From the NCBI RefSeq assembly GCF_001597745.1, contig NZ_LUHJ01000067.1, positions 62,001 to 126,000 on the forward strand: a stretch of 64,000 nt of DNA. The letters are read 5' to 3'. Source of the DNA: Anabaena sp. 4-3 (GTDB taxonomy: Bacteria > Cyanobacteriota > Cyanobacteriia > Cyanobacteriales > Nostocaceae). Under the pieces are notes generated by a model. That model did no database searches. It saw nothing but the letters and a program-made list of their open reading frames with translations, and was not told where the DNA came from. A program made the translations under genes and the position numbers. Positions 46,187-54,939 of the stretch are shown piece by piece. Every line of letters begins with the position of its first letter. The stretch's first letter is position 1.

Positions 46187-46214
46187 GTAGAGACGTTGCA
46201 TGCAACGTCTCTAC
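46187..46214. repeat. 28-bp perfect palindrome, copy 2
   Basis: Identical over 28 bases to the palindrome at 23244-23271. It lies between rpmF and the next minus-strand gene, followed by a TTGACTGTTGACTA-type repeat. Confidence 0.9.
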
Positions 46215-46281
46215 AAGTCTGTTGATGGTTGACTGTTGACTAGGTAAAAGTTCTTCTCCCCCACTCCCGATTCCCTACTCC

Positions 46282-46824
46282 CTACTCAGTAGGAGTGGCT
46301 TGAGGTTCAGGAGGTTGAGTTGGTGGTGTTGTGGTGGGGCTGGTGGTAACTTCTGTTGTGGGATTGAGAGTAGTTTGTGGTTGTTCAAAAAATAGTAGCG
46401 ATCGCGCAGTTTTAAAATAAGTCGCCCATCTGCGAGGATCGGGACGGGTGCGCCATTGCTGGCGACTGACTTCTAATGATAAAATAGGCGCGATCGCTCC
46501 ATAACTTTGTACGGATACAATCACAGACACCTCTGTTACTAAAATATCTTGGTCAAAACTCCGTTGAGCTGCGGCTCTGGCTGTTGTTTCTGCTCTGCGT
46601 AATACGGCTTCGTAGCCTTCATCTGGTAATCTGTCAATACTCAAATTAACTCTAGCTGTATAAGCTCGCACAATCTGGGGTGAAATCGCCTCTGTCACCA
46701 TCCATACAGCCACAGGAGAGAAAAGCAAAAATATTAATGGAAATGTCCGGATTTTTTTGTCAAATTGGCTAATAACTGGAAAGGGAATGATCGATGATAG
46801 GTGGTGAATACTATTTTTGTTCAT
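46282..46824 (-). CDS. Membrane-anchored protein of unknown function
   Basis: A 180-residue protein with one hydrophobic segment (about residues 28-48) near the N-terminus. A compact domain follows, rich in charged and Val/Ile residues (ARVNLSIDRLPDEGYEAVLRRAETTARAAAQRSF, VTEVSVIVSVQSYGAIAPILSLEVSRQQW). The C-terminal tail is Thr/Pro-rich (about 150-180). No family is recognised with certainty. The soluble part should face the periplasm or lumen. Confidence 0.75.
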   Translation of the reverse strand: MNKNSIHHLSSIIPFPVISQFDKKIRTFPLIFLLFSPVAVWMVTEAISPQIVRAYTARVNLSIDRLPDEGYEAVLRRAETTARAAAQRSFDQDILVTEVSVIVSVQSYGAIAPILSLEVSRQQWRTRPDPRRWATYFKTARSLLFFEQPQTTLNPTTEVTTSPTTTPPTQPPEPQATPTE

Positions 46825-46948
46825 AACTTTTTAGTTCCCTGGAGTGGTTCTGTATTGTCAATAGTCTAAGTGTTTTTATTAGGAAAAAAGCCATAAAACA
46901 TACACAAATTTATTGGTTCAATCAGAACTATTTAGACTATCAGACATA

Positions 46949-46979
46949 GGTTAGCTTTGTTTTTTCAGCAAAGCCAACC
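46949..46979. promoter_or_regulatory. Hairpin upstream of the caspase-like gene
   Basis: GGTTAGCTTTG and CAAAGCCAACC pair with one mismatch around a T-rich loop, ending 40 bases before the ATG of the caspase-like gene. It could be a leader hairpin of either divergent gene. Confidence 0.3.
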
Positions 46980-47019
46980 GCAATTTTAGGCAAGCACACA
47001 ACAACCTACAAAGAGCGGG

Positions 47020-48975
47020 ATGGCAAATTACTGGGCGATCGCGATCGGCATCAATCAATATCAGTTATTCCAACCTTTACTGTGCGCTAAGGCAGATGCG
47101 GAAGCGTTAAAGGATTTTTTAGTGGAACAAGCAGGTTTTGTGCCGCAACGTTCCCTACTGATGACTGATACTTCGCCACCAATTGGCGATAGATCAACAT
47201 ATCCTACTAAAGATAATATTTTGCTGTTGGTGGAAGATTTAGCCGCCGCCTGTTGGCAACCACAAGATTACCTATGGTTATTTTTTAGCGGTTATGGGGT
47301 GAATTACGAGGGCAGAGATTATTTAATGCCCGTTGATGCTGATCCCAAACAAGTAGCACAGACTGGTATAGAATTGCGCTCGCTCATGCAAAGTCTGCAA
47401 CTAGCTAACCTGAATGTATTGTTGCTACTTGATATTAACCGCGCTGTTGGCACAATTGATGATATTCCCCTTGGCAAAGAAACCTTAGAATTAGCCAAAG
47501 AACTACAACTAGCTACGATTTTGTCCTGTGAACCAGCACAATTTTCCCAAGAAAGTCGCGAATTAGGTCATGGTTTATTCACAGCCGCATTGTTAGCAGC
47601 TTTACGTTCTGGTTATGGCAGTAACTTAAAGGATTTACAAAAACACCTCAGCATTATCACCCCAGAATTATCTCAACATTACTGGCGACCTACACAAAAC
47701 CCAGTAGTAGTTCTCCCCGCTATGCCACCAGCAATGTTACCGCCAGTTGTCACCACAACCAACACTGAAACTATCCCCAGTACAGCCGCACCTCAAGCCA
47801 CAATTCCCACCACATTAGTACCTTCAGCCGCAGAAGCAATTATTTTTCCCGATGAAAACTTTGCTGTAGCACTGACATCTGCGCCTATATCTGTTCACAA
47901 TTCGCAGTTTATCAGCAGTTGGGAAGCTGCTCAAAGTGTAGAGACAACAATTAAAGATAAATCCCAGTCGTTATCATTACCAGATTTTCCATTAAATAGC
48001 AATTCTGACACCATCACCCCAGCATCAGAAGTCACCCAGCCTTCTCTACCAATTCCACCTGAACCAGAGACGAGTAGCAGGTTCATTCCTAATGCTCCCC
48101 CACCTTACATATCACGCCTACCGGAAAATCAAACAGACACCTCAATCTGGAAACAATTTCTCGTTTGGGGTGGAGGTACGATGCTGGTAGTAGCTTTAAT
48201 TAGTGTACTGCTACTACGCAATCACGCCAGAATGTTGCAACAAGCTCAAAGGCCATCTTCTACATTGCCTGATGCCGGTGATGTTCAAGAGTTGAAAACG
48301 CCCTCAAATCCTAACGCAGTCACTAAAGTATCTTCAACAAACCAATCAACAGCCCAAATTGTTAAGATGTCTGAAGCTCAAAAACGCAACCAAGCGTTAT
48401 TAGACTCAGCACAAAAGTCTCTGAGACAAACTCAAGCTAGTGATCTCAAATTGGCCATCACTAAGGCGCAGAACATCAAACCCGGTGAACCACTATATGA
48501 GCAAGCGCAGGAGAAAATTCAGCATTGGAGCCGCATGATTTTAGATTTAGCAGAAGGTAGGGCAAAACAAAGACAATATAATGATGCGATCGCAGCTGCT
48601 CAATTAATCCCCAACGACACAGCCATTTATTCCCAAGCGCAAGCAGCAATTACACACTGGCGTTTAGAGGCTAAACAGTATCTTGCCAACATCACCCTTT
48701 TAAATGCTGCCAAGGGTTTAATCCAACCAGGACAAGCATCTAGTTATAATCGCGCCATTGAAGTCGCCAAAAAAGTACCACCATCACAACCCGGTTACGA
48801 TTTGGCACAAACATCAATTACTAAATGGAGCGAAGAAATTTTCAATTTAGCCAAAAGACGCGCCGAGCAAGGACAATACCAGTTGGCTATTGAAACAGCC
48901 ACCTTAGTTCCCGCCGTCACAGCTGTTTATGAAGATGCTCAAGAAGCCATCCAAAAATGGCAAAATAGTCAATAG
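47020..48975 (+). CDS. Orthocaspase-like protein lacking the His-Cys dyad
   Basis: A 651-residue protein. The N-terminal part (about 1-230) is a caspase/metacaspase p20-like fold (WAIAIGINQYQLFQPLLCAKADAEALKDFL). However, the catalytic His position reads FFSGYG (Tyr92 for the His in the usual SGHG), and the Cys position reads LLLLDINRA (Asn140 where DCC is expected). So it is predicted to be a pseudo-protease. A Ser/Pro/Thr-rich linker (about 230-380) and a transmembrane helix (about 384-404) follow. The C-terminal half has repeated TPR-like units (YNDAIAAAQLIPNDTAIYSQAQAAITHW and YQLAIETATLVPAVTAVYEDAQEAIQKW). It is probably a membrane scaffold. Confidence 0.85.
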   Translation: MANYWAIAIGINQYQLFQPLLCAKADAEALKDFLVEQAGFVPQRSLLMTDTSPPIGDRSTYPTKDNILLLVEDLAAACWQPQDYLWLFFSGYGVNYEGRDYLMPVDADPKQVAQTGIELRSLMQSLQLANLNVLLLLDINRAVGTIDDIPLGKETLELAKELQLATILSCEPAQFSQESRELGHGLFTAALLAALRSGYGSNLKDLQKHLSIITPELSQHYWRPTQNPVVVLPAMPPAMLPPVVTTTNTETIPSTAAPQATIPTTLVPSAAEAIIFPDENFAVALTSAPISVHNSQFISSWEAAQSVETTIKDKSQSLSLPDFPLNSNSDTITPASEVTQPSLPIPPEPETSSRFIPNAPPPYISRLPENQTDTSIWKQFLVWGGGTMLVVALISVLLLRNHARMLQQAQRPSSTLPDAGDVQELKTPSNPNAVTKVSSTNQSTAQIVKMSEAQKRNQALLDSAQKSLRQTQASDLKLAITKAQNIKPGEPLYEQAQEKIQHWSRMILDLAEGRAKQRQYNDAIAAAQLIPNDTAIYSQAQAAITHWRLEAKQYLANITLLNAAKGLIQPGQASSYNRAIEVAKKVPPSQPGYDLAQTSITKWSEEIFNLAKRRAEQGQYQLAIETATLVPAVTAVYEDAQEAIQKWQNSQ

Positions 48976-49018
48976 TCTCCGGAATGTTGACTATTGACCG
49001 TTGACTATTGCTCAATGA
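48965..49018. repeat. TTGACTATTG-type short repeats between convergent genes
   Basis: Several GACTATTG/CAATAGTC words, partly inverted (48970-48977 with 48989-48996), fill the gap between the caspase-like and nitrogenase-domain genes. They are STRR-like; a weak hairpin terminator is possible. Confidence 0.65.
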
Positions 49019-49396
49019 CTAACAATACTGGGATACATCCTCGCCGCATTCATCAGCCAGGTAGCACAGGGCGCGAAAGCGCAAGCTCACAACTTCTTCA
49101 TATAAAGGATTGAGCTTGCATAATGGCGGAATGTGAAGCCATGTCTTGCCAAATGCTTTGATGTCTCGTTCAAAAGGACATTGAGAGGGAATCAGTTGAC
49201 ACAAACGGTGAGCAAATTGGCGATCGCGCAGTTCAATACTATCTACCCATCGGCGTAGAGGTTTGAGGAGATCCCTTCTAGCTGGAGAAGTAGAACTTGG
49301 CAACGGTTGGGAATCAGTTTTATTTATTTCTGGTTGATTTACCCAAACCCAGCTTGCCAAAAAAATATTTTTTGTGGTATTATCAAATACCTTCAT
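49019..49396 (-). CDS. Mo-dependent nitrogenase C-terminal domain protein
   Basis: A 125-residue protein. After a variable N-terminus it matches the conserved cyanobacterial domain annotated as Mo-dependent nitrogenase C-terminal (Mo-nitro_C): RRWVDSIELRDRQFAHRLCQLIPSQCPFERDI, then HIPPLCKLNPLYEEVV, RFRALCYLADECG. Five cysteines fall in the conserved stretch, suggesting metal or cluster binding. Despite the name, no nitrogenase gene is nearby and the protein is a stand-alone domain, so its role in nitrogen fixation is unproven. Confidence 0.85.
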   Translation of the reverse strand: MKVFDNTTKNIFLASWVWVNQPEINKTDSQPLPSSTSPARRDLLKPLRRWVDSIELRDRQFAHRLCQLIPSQCPFERDIKAFGKTWLHIPPLCKLNPLYEEVVSLRFRALCYLADECGEDVSQYC

Positions 49397-49477
49397 GATT
49401 ATGCCTCTGTGTTAATGAGGTTATTCACCCTATCGGTGAATATATACAGCTTGAAACTTCCCTAATCGGGAAAAACT

Positions 49478-49579
49478 TGTCCTGAGCAAGATATAATTGA
49501 CTTGATCACTACCCACTGAAGTCAGGACACAATTTATTACTACGTCAAGTTAATCGCAATTTTCGCGGAATGGGTAGTG
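49478..49579. promoter_or_regulatory. Three interleaved inverted repeats upstream of the Mo-nitro_C gene
   Basis: TGTCCTGA (49478-49485) pairs with TCAGGACA (49522-49529); ATTGACTTGA (49496-49505) with TCAAGTTAAT (49545-49554) allowing one G-U; CACTACCCA (49507-49515) with TGGGTAGTG (49571-49579). The pairs cross each other, so they could be mutually exclusive hairpins or a pseudoknot in a leader RNA. They start about 80 bases before the minus-strand gene start. Confidence 0.4.
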
Positions 49580-49841
49580 TAGCCATCCAATCTTATTGAT
49601 AACTTGACACAGTTTAAATTTTAATAAAGCCATCTACCTTTGGACGGGTTTTACGGAAATAGTTACAAAACTTAATATAGAAATTTTTCTCAGGAAAGAA
49701 TATCAGAGATAGACGCACAAAATCCTATCTTGAAGTCGCAAACATAGGAATAGTGCTATCGAAAAACTGAATATCAAGCAATTTAGACTTTATGGTGCAA
49801 TTTGGCTGCTCCACCTAGAGTGAGCATTAAGCTCAATCTCA

Positions 49842-49876
49842 CAAAAAAACGCAAAGGCTATCAAACACCTTTGCGT
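49842..49876 (-). terminator. Intrinsic terminator of rnj
   Basis: On the minus strand ACGCAAAGG, a 10-base loop and CCTTTGCGT form a perfect 9-bp stem followed by at least six T residues, a textbook Rho-independent terminator. It lies about 70 bases past the rnj stop codon. Its stem uses the same CGCAAAGG word as the cassette repeats. Confidence 0.8.
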
Positions 49877-49943
49877 CTTTGCGCCTACCGCAAGCGATTT
49901 CGTTTTAGCGGTATGCGTGAGCTTTAAAAAAAGTCTAAATGCC

Positions 49944-51713
49944 CTACGAAGCCACCTGGGCAGCCGTGCGCGTCCGTCGTCTTCTACCATCAGCAACCTT
50001 CACAGGCGGCTCATCGGGAGTTTGCATCAACAAAGTCACAGAAGGCTGACATTGCAATTCTCGACGAATCGAACGGTGCAATTCGCGTTCCAAAGTGCCA
50101 TGCAAGCCACCCCAATCTACTTCCGGTTGCAAACCTTCACCATTCGCAAACTCTGACCAACGCACGCTGAGAATTTCTTCAAGACGCTGTTGTACCCATT
50201 TTTGCAAGAGCGATCGCTCGACACTGGTAACAACACCCCGCAGGTGAATGTCTGGCTTGGCCATCAGTTTACCCTGCCAATCGATAGCGGCGGCAATTGT
50301 GACAATTCCTTCCTCCGCCATGCGTTGCCGTTCATGCAACACTTTCGCACTCACCATACCAGAACTCGTAGTATCTACCAACTCGATACCAGATGGTACT
50401 TTCCCAATCACGCCAATCGAGTCTTCGGTGAGTTCAATCATATCGCCGTTTTGAATAATCACCATATTCTCGGCGGGAACGCCCATCTTGCGCGCTGTTT
50501 CCGAATGTTTCACCAACATCCGATGTTCACCGTGGACTGGTACAAAGAACTTCGGTCTAGTTAAAGCCAGCATCAGCTTTTGGTCTTCCTGACAGCCGTG
50601 ACCAGAAACGTGAACGCCTTGATCCCGTCCATAGACCACTTTTGCCCCTTGAATCATCAATTTATCGATGGTGTTAACCACCGCAATTGTGTTACCTGGA
50701 ATCGGGTTGGCAGAGAAAACAACGGTATCGCCTTCACGAATTTTAATATGGGGGTGTTCTTGATTGGCAATCCGGGTCATGGCTGCCATCGGTTCACCCT
50801 GGGAACCCGTAGTCAGAATTAACACGTTTTCATCAGGAAGATTACGAACCGTATGTAAAGGTTGGAACAGATTGTCTGCACACTTGATGTAACCTAAATT
50901 ACGGGCATGGGCAATTAAATTCAGCATGGAACGCCCCACCACTGTCACCACACGGTTATGCTTTTGCGCCAATTGCAAAATCATGTTGATGCGATGGACG
51001 CTAGAAGCAAAGGTTGTGACAAACAGTCGTCCTTGGGTTTGACTAAATACTCGGTCAAGGTTGGGATAAACGGCGGATTCGGAAGGTGTAAAACCTGGTA
51101 CTTCGGAGTTGGTAGAATCACTTAACAAGCAAAGTACACCTTTTTCGCCGTGTTCTGCTAGGCGTTGGATGTCAAATCTTTCGCCATCGACTGGGGTGTG
51201 GTCAAATTTAAAATCTCCGGTGTGGATGACGACACCCAAAGGCGTGTGGATGGCAACGGTGAAGCTATCCGCGATTGAGTGGGTGTTGCGGATATATTCC
51301 ACAAAAAATGATTTGCCGATGCGGACAATATCACGGGGTAGAACTGATCTTAACTCGGTGCGATCGCGTACTCCGGCTTCTTCCAATTTCCCTTCTAGCA
51401 TTGCCATTGCTAATCTAGGGCCGTAAATCACAGGAATATCAAATTGTTTGAGGTGGAAAGCTATCCCGCCAATATGGTCTTCATGACCGTGGGTGACAAC
51501 CATCCCTTTAATTTTGTGGCGATTTTCCCGCACATAGGTCATATCTGGGAGGACGATATTTACCCCGTGCATTGCTTCTGTGGGAAATGCCAACCCTGCA
51601 TCTAATAAGATAATTTCATCATCGTATTCAAAAACGCAGGTGTTTTTACCAATTTCATGCAATCCGCCTAAAGGAATAATTTTTAGGGCGGAGTTCGTTT
51701 CGTTTTTAGCCAT
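49944..51713 (-). CDS. rnj: Ribonuclease J
   Basis: A metallo-beta-lactamase/beta-CASP ribonuclease with 5'-3' exo- and endonuclease activity in RNA processing and decay. It is 589 residues. The metal site is VVTHGHEDHIGG, later ligands are HTGDFKFDHTP and the beta-CASP part has SDSTNSEVPG, TFASSVHRI and TTGSQGEPMAAMTRIA. PVHGEHRML is also typical. It has a basic Arg-rich tail (DGRRRRTRTAAQ). It is the last gene of a minus-strand asd-dapA-rnj cluster and ends at the terminator 49842-49876. Confidence 0.96.
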   Translation of the reverse strand: MAKNETNSALKIIPLGGLHEIGKNTCVFEYDDEIILLDAGLAFPTEAMHGVNIVLPDMTYVRENRHKIKGMVVTHGHEDHIGGIAFHLKQFDIPVIYGPRLAMAMLEGKLEEAGVRDRTELRSVLPRDIVRIGKSFFVEYIRNTHSIADSFTVAIHTPLGVVIHTGDFKFDHTPVDGERFDIQRLAEHGEKGVLCLLSDSTNSEVPGFTPSESAVYPNLDRVFSQTQGRLFVTTFASSVHRINMILQLAQKHNRVVTVVGRSMLNLIAHARNLGYIKCADNLFQPLHTVRNLPDENVLILTTGSQGEPMAAMTRIANQEHPHIKIREGDTVVFSANPIPGNTIAVVNTIDKLMIQGAKVVYGRDQGVHVSGHGCQEDQKLMLALTRPKFFVPVHGEHRMLVKHSETARKMGVPAENMVIIQNGDMIELTEDSIGVIGKVPSGIELVDTTSSGMVSAKVLHERQRMAEEGIVTIAAAIDWQGKLMAKPDIHLRGVVTSVERSLLQKWVQQRLEEILSVRWSEFANGEGLQPEVDWGGLHGTLERELHRSIRRELQCQPSVTLLMQTPDEPPVKVADGRRRRTRTAAQVAS

Positions 51714-52000
51714 TTTCTCCTGAGATGTGTTGTTTTTTGGTTGAGACTTAAATTTTTTGAAACTTAATTAACTGGAAATTTGAGTTTTTTTGTAGGAATG
51801 AGAACACAGGACTGCTGTCATCAAGCAGCCAAATTTTGGTTAAATGTGCAGTTTTTGGGGCAATAACAAGAACTTTACATAAAGTAATTCATTGTATATC
51901 TATAAACTTTTATAACAGGCGTTCTCTGCCTATTACATGAATTGATATACATTTTTGGCAAACAGTAAATTAGCGAGTGCTTCAATAATGGCAATTATGT
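51714..52000. other. Gap between dapA and rnj
   Basis: A 287-base AT-rich gap. On the minus strand GGCTGCT and AGCAGTCC (51811-51832 on the plus strand) form a small hairpin that could be a dapA terminator or attenuator. The long leader leaves room for an rnj promoter; no gene is visible. Confidence 0.35.
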
Positions 52001-52885
52001 TTAAATTAAACCGAGTTTTTGCAGTACCGCCTGTAATTTTTCGCTAACTTCTGGGTCAGCTTCACATAATGGCGGACGAGTTGAACCAACCTCCCAACCT
52101 TGAAGTTTTAATGCTTGTTTAATGGGAATAGGGTTTGTAGTGACAAATAAAGTTTTGAACAATGGAAATAGTTGGAGATGGATTTCATTGGCAACTTCCA
52201 CTTTACCAGCATGAAAAGCTTGAATCATTTGCTGTAGTTGGTTGCCAACCAGATGAGAGGCTACGCTGACTACACCCTTTGCTCCGATTGCTAACAAAGG
52301 CAGGGTCAACGAATCATCTCCAGAGTAAATCTCAAACTCTTTTGGTGTCAACCTACGAATTTCACTAGCTTGATCAAGATTACCACTAGCTTCTTTAATG
52401 CCAACTATATTGTCTATTGTTGCTAATCGCGCAACTGTCTCTGGAGTGAGATTTTGACCAGTGCGGCCGGGGACATTGTACAACAATAGTGGTATTTCAG
52501 GACAGGATTCGGCTATGGCCTGAAAGTGTTGGTAAAGTCCAGCTTGTGGCGGTTTGTTGTAGTAGGGGACAACTTGTAGTGTACCATGTACTCCTATTTT
52601 AGCTGCCTTTTGGGTGGCGGCGATCGCCTCTTTGGTGGAATTTGAACCACACCCTGCTATTACCTTAGCTTTGCCGGCTACTGCTTGCAATACTTCCACA
52701 AACAACTGGTATTCTTCGTCCCAACTTAAGGTAGGAGACTCACCAGTTGTACCGCACACCACCAAGGTGTCTGTACCATTATCAGCTAGATGTGCTGCTA
52801 GTTCTGCCGCTACAGCATAATCTACACTCCCGTCTGCTTTAAACGGTGTAATCATAGCTGTTAAAACTCTGCCGAAATCTCCCAC
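52001..52885 (-). CDS. dapA: 4-hydroxy-tetrahydrodipicolinate synthase
   Basis: Condenses aspartate semialdehyde with pyruvate in lysine/diaminopimelate synthesis. It is 294 residues and full length. The TIM barrel shows [17 protein letters not shown], active-site Tyr in [15 protein letters not shown], the Schiff-base lysine in [10 protein letters not shown], and [25 protein letters not shown]. The start is GTG 52885 with an AGGAG about nine bases upstream. It lies 178 bases downstream of asd, the gene for the preceding pathway step, on the same strand. Confidence 0.97.
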   Translation of the reverse strand: MGDFGRVLTAMITPFKADGSVDYAVAAELAAHLADNGTDTLVVCGTTGESPTLSWDEEYQLFVEVLQAVAGKAKVIAGCGSNSTKEAIAATQKAAKIGVHGTLQVVPYYNKPPQAGLYQHFQAIAESCPEIPLLLYNVPGRTGQNLTPETVARLATIDNIVGIKEASGNLDQASEIRRLTPKEFEIYSGDDSLTLPLLAIGAKGVVSVASHLVGNQLQQMIQAFHAGKVEVANEIHLQLFPLFKTLFVTTNPIPIKQALKLQGWEVGSTRPPLCEADPEVSEKLQAVLQKLGLI

Positions 52886-53063
52886 CCTATTTTCACTCCT
52901 GATTACCTGTTTGTTTTTTTGTCTTGGTGGTTTTTATTTTAATCACTTATGCGCCAATTGCTAAAAATTTGGAGACTGGGCATAAATTAATGCAAAATTT
53001 TCTCATTCAAAATTCAAAGTTGAATAAATTTTGCCTCATGCGCCTTCTATTCGCTATTTCCCA

Positions 53064-54101
53064 CTAAGAAACATAAGCCTTTGCGGGTTGGAGTAAATTT
53101 TTTTCTACTAACAACTCAGCAATTTGTACGGCATTCAACGCTGCACCTTTACGGATTTGATCGCCGCACAACCAAAGTTCTAAGCCACAAGCATGAGAAA
53201 TGTCTTGGCGAATTCTACCTACTAAAACTTCATCCCGTCCACTGGCTTCTATAGGCATGGGGAAGTAATTTCTGCCCCAATCTTCTACTAATTTTACTCC
53301 AGGGGCGCGACTTAGAATTTCTCTGGCTGCTTCTGGAGAAAAGGGTTCTGCAAACTCTAGATTAATGGCTTCTGAGTGGGCGCGGAGTACGGGAACCCGT
53401 ACACAAGTTGCAGTAATTCTCATTTCTTGTGTACCGAAAATTTTCCGGGTTTCGTTGACCATTTTCATTTCTTCCTCACAATACCCGGAATCGGTCATCG
53501 GGGAATTGTGGGGGAATAAATTAAAAGCCAACGGATAAGGTAAGACTTCGGTTACTGGTGAGTCTCCCTGTAAAATCGCGCTACTTTGGGTTTTGACTTC
53601 CTCCATAGCTTTCGCACCTGCACCGCTAGCAGATTGATAGGTGGCGGCTACAATTCTTTGTACTGGTTTGACTTGATGTAAAGGCCAAACTGCCAATGTC
53701 ATTAAAATTGTGGTGCAGTTGGGATTGGCGATAATGCCTTTGTGGTTGGCGGCGGCTTGGGGATTTACCTCTGGTACTACTAGGGGAACTTCTGGGTTCA
53801 TGCGAAACGCGCTGGAGTTGTCGATGACTACAGCACCTTTTTCTACGGCGACGGCAGCCCAAGCTTTGGATGTGGAACCGCCAGCACTAGCCAACACGAT
53901 ATCCACTTCCAACGCGCGATCGCTCACTGCTTCTACTGGTAGATTGTCTCCTTTAAAGGGCAGCGATCGCCCCACACTTTTGGCTGATGCCAATAATTTT
54001 AAATCTCCCACCGGAAAATTCCGGCTTTCTAGTAATTCCAGCAACTCCGTACCTACAGCACCAGTTGCTCCTAAAATCGCTACTTTATACAACTTCGACA
54101 A
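53064..54101 (-). CDS. asd: Aspartate-semialdehyde dehydrogenase
   Basis: Makes aspartate semialdehyde for lysine, threonine and methionine pathways. It is 345 residues from the chosen start. NADPH-binding VAILGATGAVGTELLELL opens the protein. The catalytic Cys is in ANPNCTTILMTLAVWPLH, and YQSASGAGAKAMEEV, RVPVLRAHSEAINLEF (His) and VGRIRQD follow. The start is most likely TTG 54101: an AAAGGAGG Shine-Dalgarno lies 8 bases ahead of it and the resulting N-terminus (SKLYKVAILG) is the normal one. A longer frame with ATG 54134 or 54176 exists but would run over that ribosome-binding site. Confidence 0.95.
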   Translation of the reverse strand: MSKLYKVAILGATGAVGTELLELLESRNFPVGDLKLLASAKSVGRSLPFKGDNLPVEAVSDRALEVDIVLASAGGSTSKAWAAVAVEKGAVVIDNSSAFRMNPEVPLVVPEVNPQAAANHKGIIANPNCTTILMTLAVWPLHQVKPVQRIVAATYQSASGAGAKAMEEVKTQSSAILQGDSPVTEVLPYPLAFNLFPHNSPMTDSGYCEEEMKMVNETRKIFGTQEMRITATCVRVPVLRAHSEAINLEFAEPFSPEAAREILSRAPGVKLVEDWGRNYFPMPIEASGRDEVLVGRIRQDISHACGLELWLCGDQIRKGAALNAVQIAELLVEKNLLQPAKAYVS

Positions 54102-54109
54102 ACTAACTT

Positions 54110-54117
54110 CCTCCTTT
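54110..54117 (-). promoter_or_regulatory. Strong ribosome-binding site deciding the asd start
   Basis: AAAGGAGG on the minus strand, 8 bases before a TTG codon. It lies within the longer open frame, so it is the main argument that translation begins at TTG 54101. Confidence 0.75.
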
Positions 54118-54183
54118 AAGAGGTTACGGGTCATTAATTTTTGGGAAAAATTTACAATATATCCATTAAATAGCAATAGCTAA

Positions 54184-54939
54184 ATTTTCAATAAATTTTG
54201 TGGTTCTTTCTCAGCCTGCTTTTTGTAATTCGGCTGCTTTTCCACATAAAATGAATCAATGCTGAATTTTACAACAATTTTTAACTAAATATATCACAAA
54301 AATATAAAAATTAAATATATTATACAACAGTCTGTGAGTAAATTTGTCCTGGCTGAAGACGCTACCATTGATAGTTGGTGAACACTCCAGCCTCCAGCCT
54401 TCAGAGTTCTGCAACTTGATGGCAAAAAGTCTGCCTAGTAGCTGGGTTTCCCAACACAATGGATGTACTATGATCCGAGTGTAATCATACTAATCCAGCC
54501 CAGAACCAAGCCATAAATTCAGGCAACAGTTCCATCAAGGCTGATAGTACAAACCAACCAAGCAGCACAAAAAAATAGTCAGTCCTACTGCCGATAGACA
54601 ACTAAGATATCACGGTCTTAGCCCTGAAAGCACAAAAGTTAACAATGCTAATTTAGCAGTGGTTTATGGGCGAAAACTAACTACTTAGGTGGTTTTTTCT
54701 CACCCAAACTTAGAAATACTGCAAATCTACGGGCAAATTGGAGGATGAATCAGTAAAGTTGTAGCAGTAATAGTGTCAAGTCATTTGCCATTAGCAGTAA
54801 ACTGGATCTCTACCATAGGCAAGATATAGCCTTGTAGAGACATCCCATATTCCACCAAGCAACATCAACCCCAGAGAAGCGATAAATCGCGTCTTGTATG
54901 TACTTGGAGTCACAAACACCAGAAAATTAGAGACGAAGC
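54184..54939. other. Divergent promoter region between asd and tig
   Basis: About 750 bases with no convincing gene. A 67-codon minus frame (54256-54459) has no ribosome-binding site and an unremarkable product. It includes an AT-rich part (54270-54330) and should carry promoters for both operons. A half-copy of the GTAGAGAC repeat (about 54834) is present. A small RNA cannot be excluded. Confidence 0.4.

Larger units (their letters stand above)
49397..49943. other. Intergenic region with overlapping inverted repeats and the rnj terminator
   Basis: The left half (49478-49579) has three interleaved inverted repeats and belongs to the 5' side of the nitrogenase-domain gene. The right end holds the RNase J terminator (49842-49876). 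Between them (49580-49840) nothing is recognised. Confidence 0.5.

Noticed and set aside
54256-54459. 67-codon minus-strand open frame upstream of tig
   Set aside because: AT-rich, no ribosome-binding site, no recognisable product; lies in the divergent promoter region.
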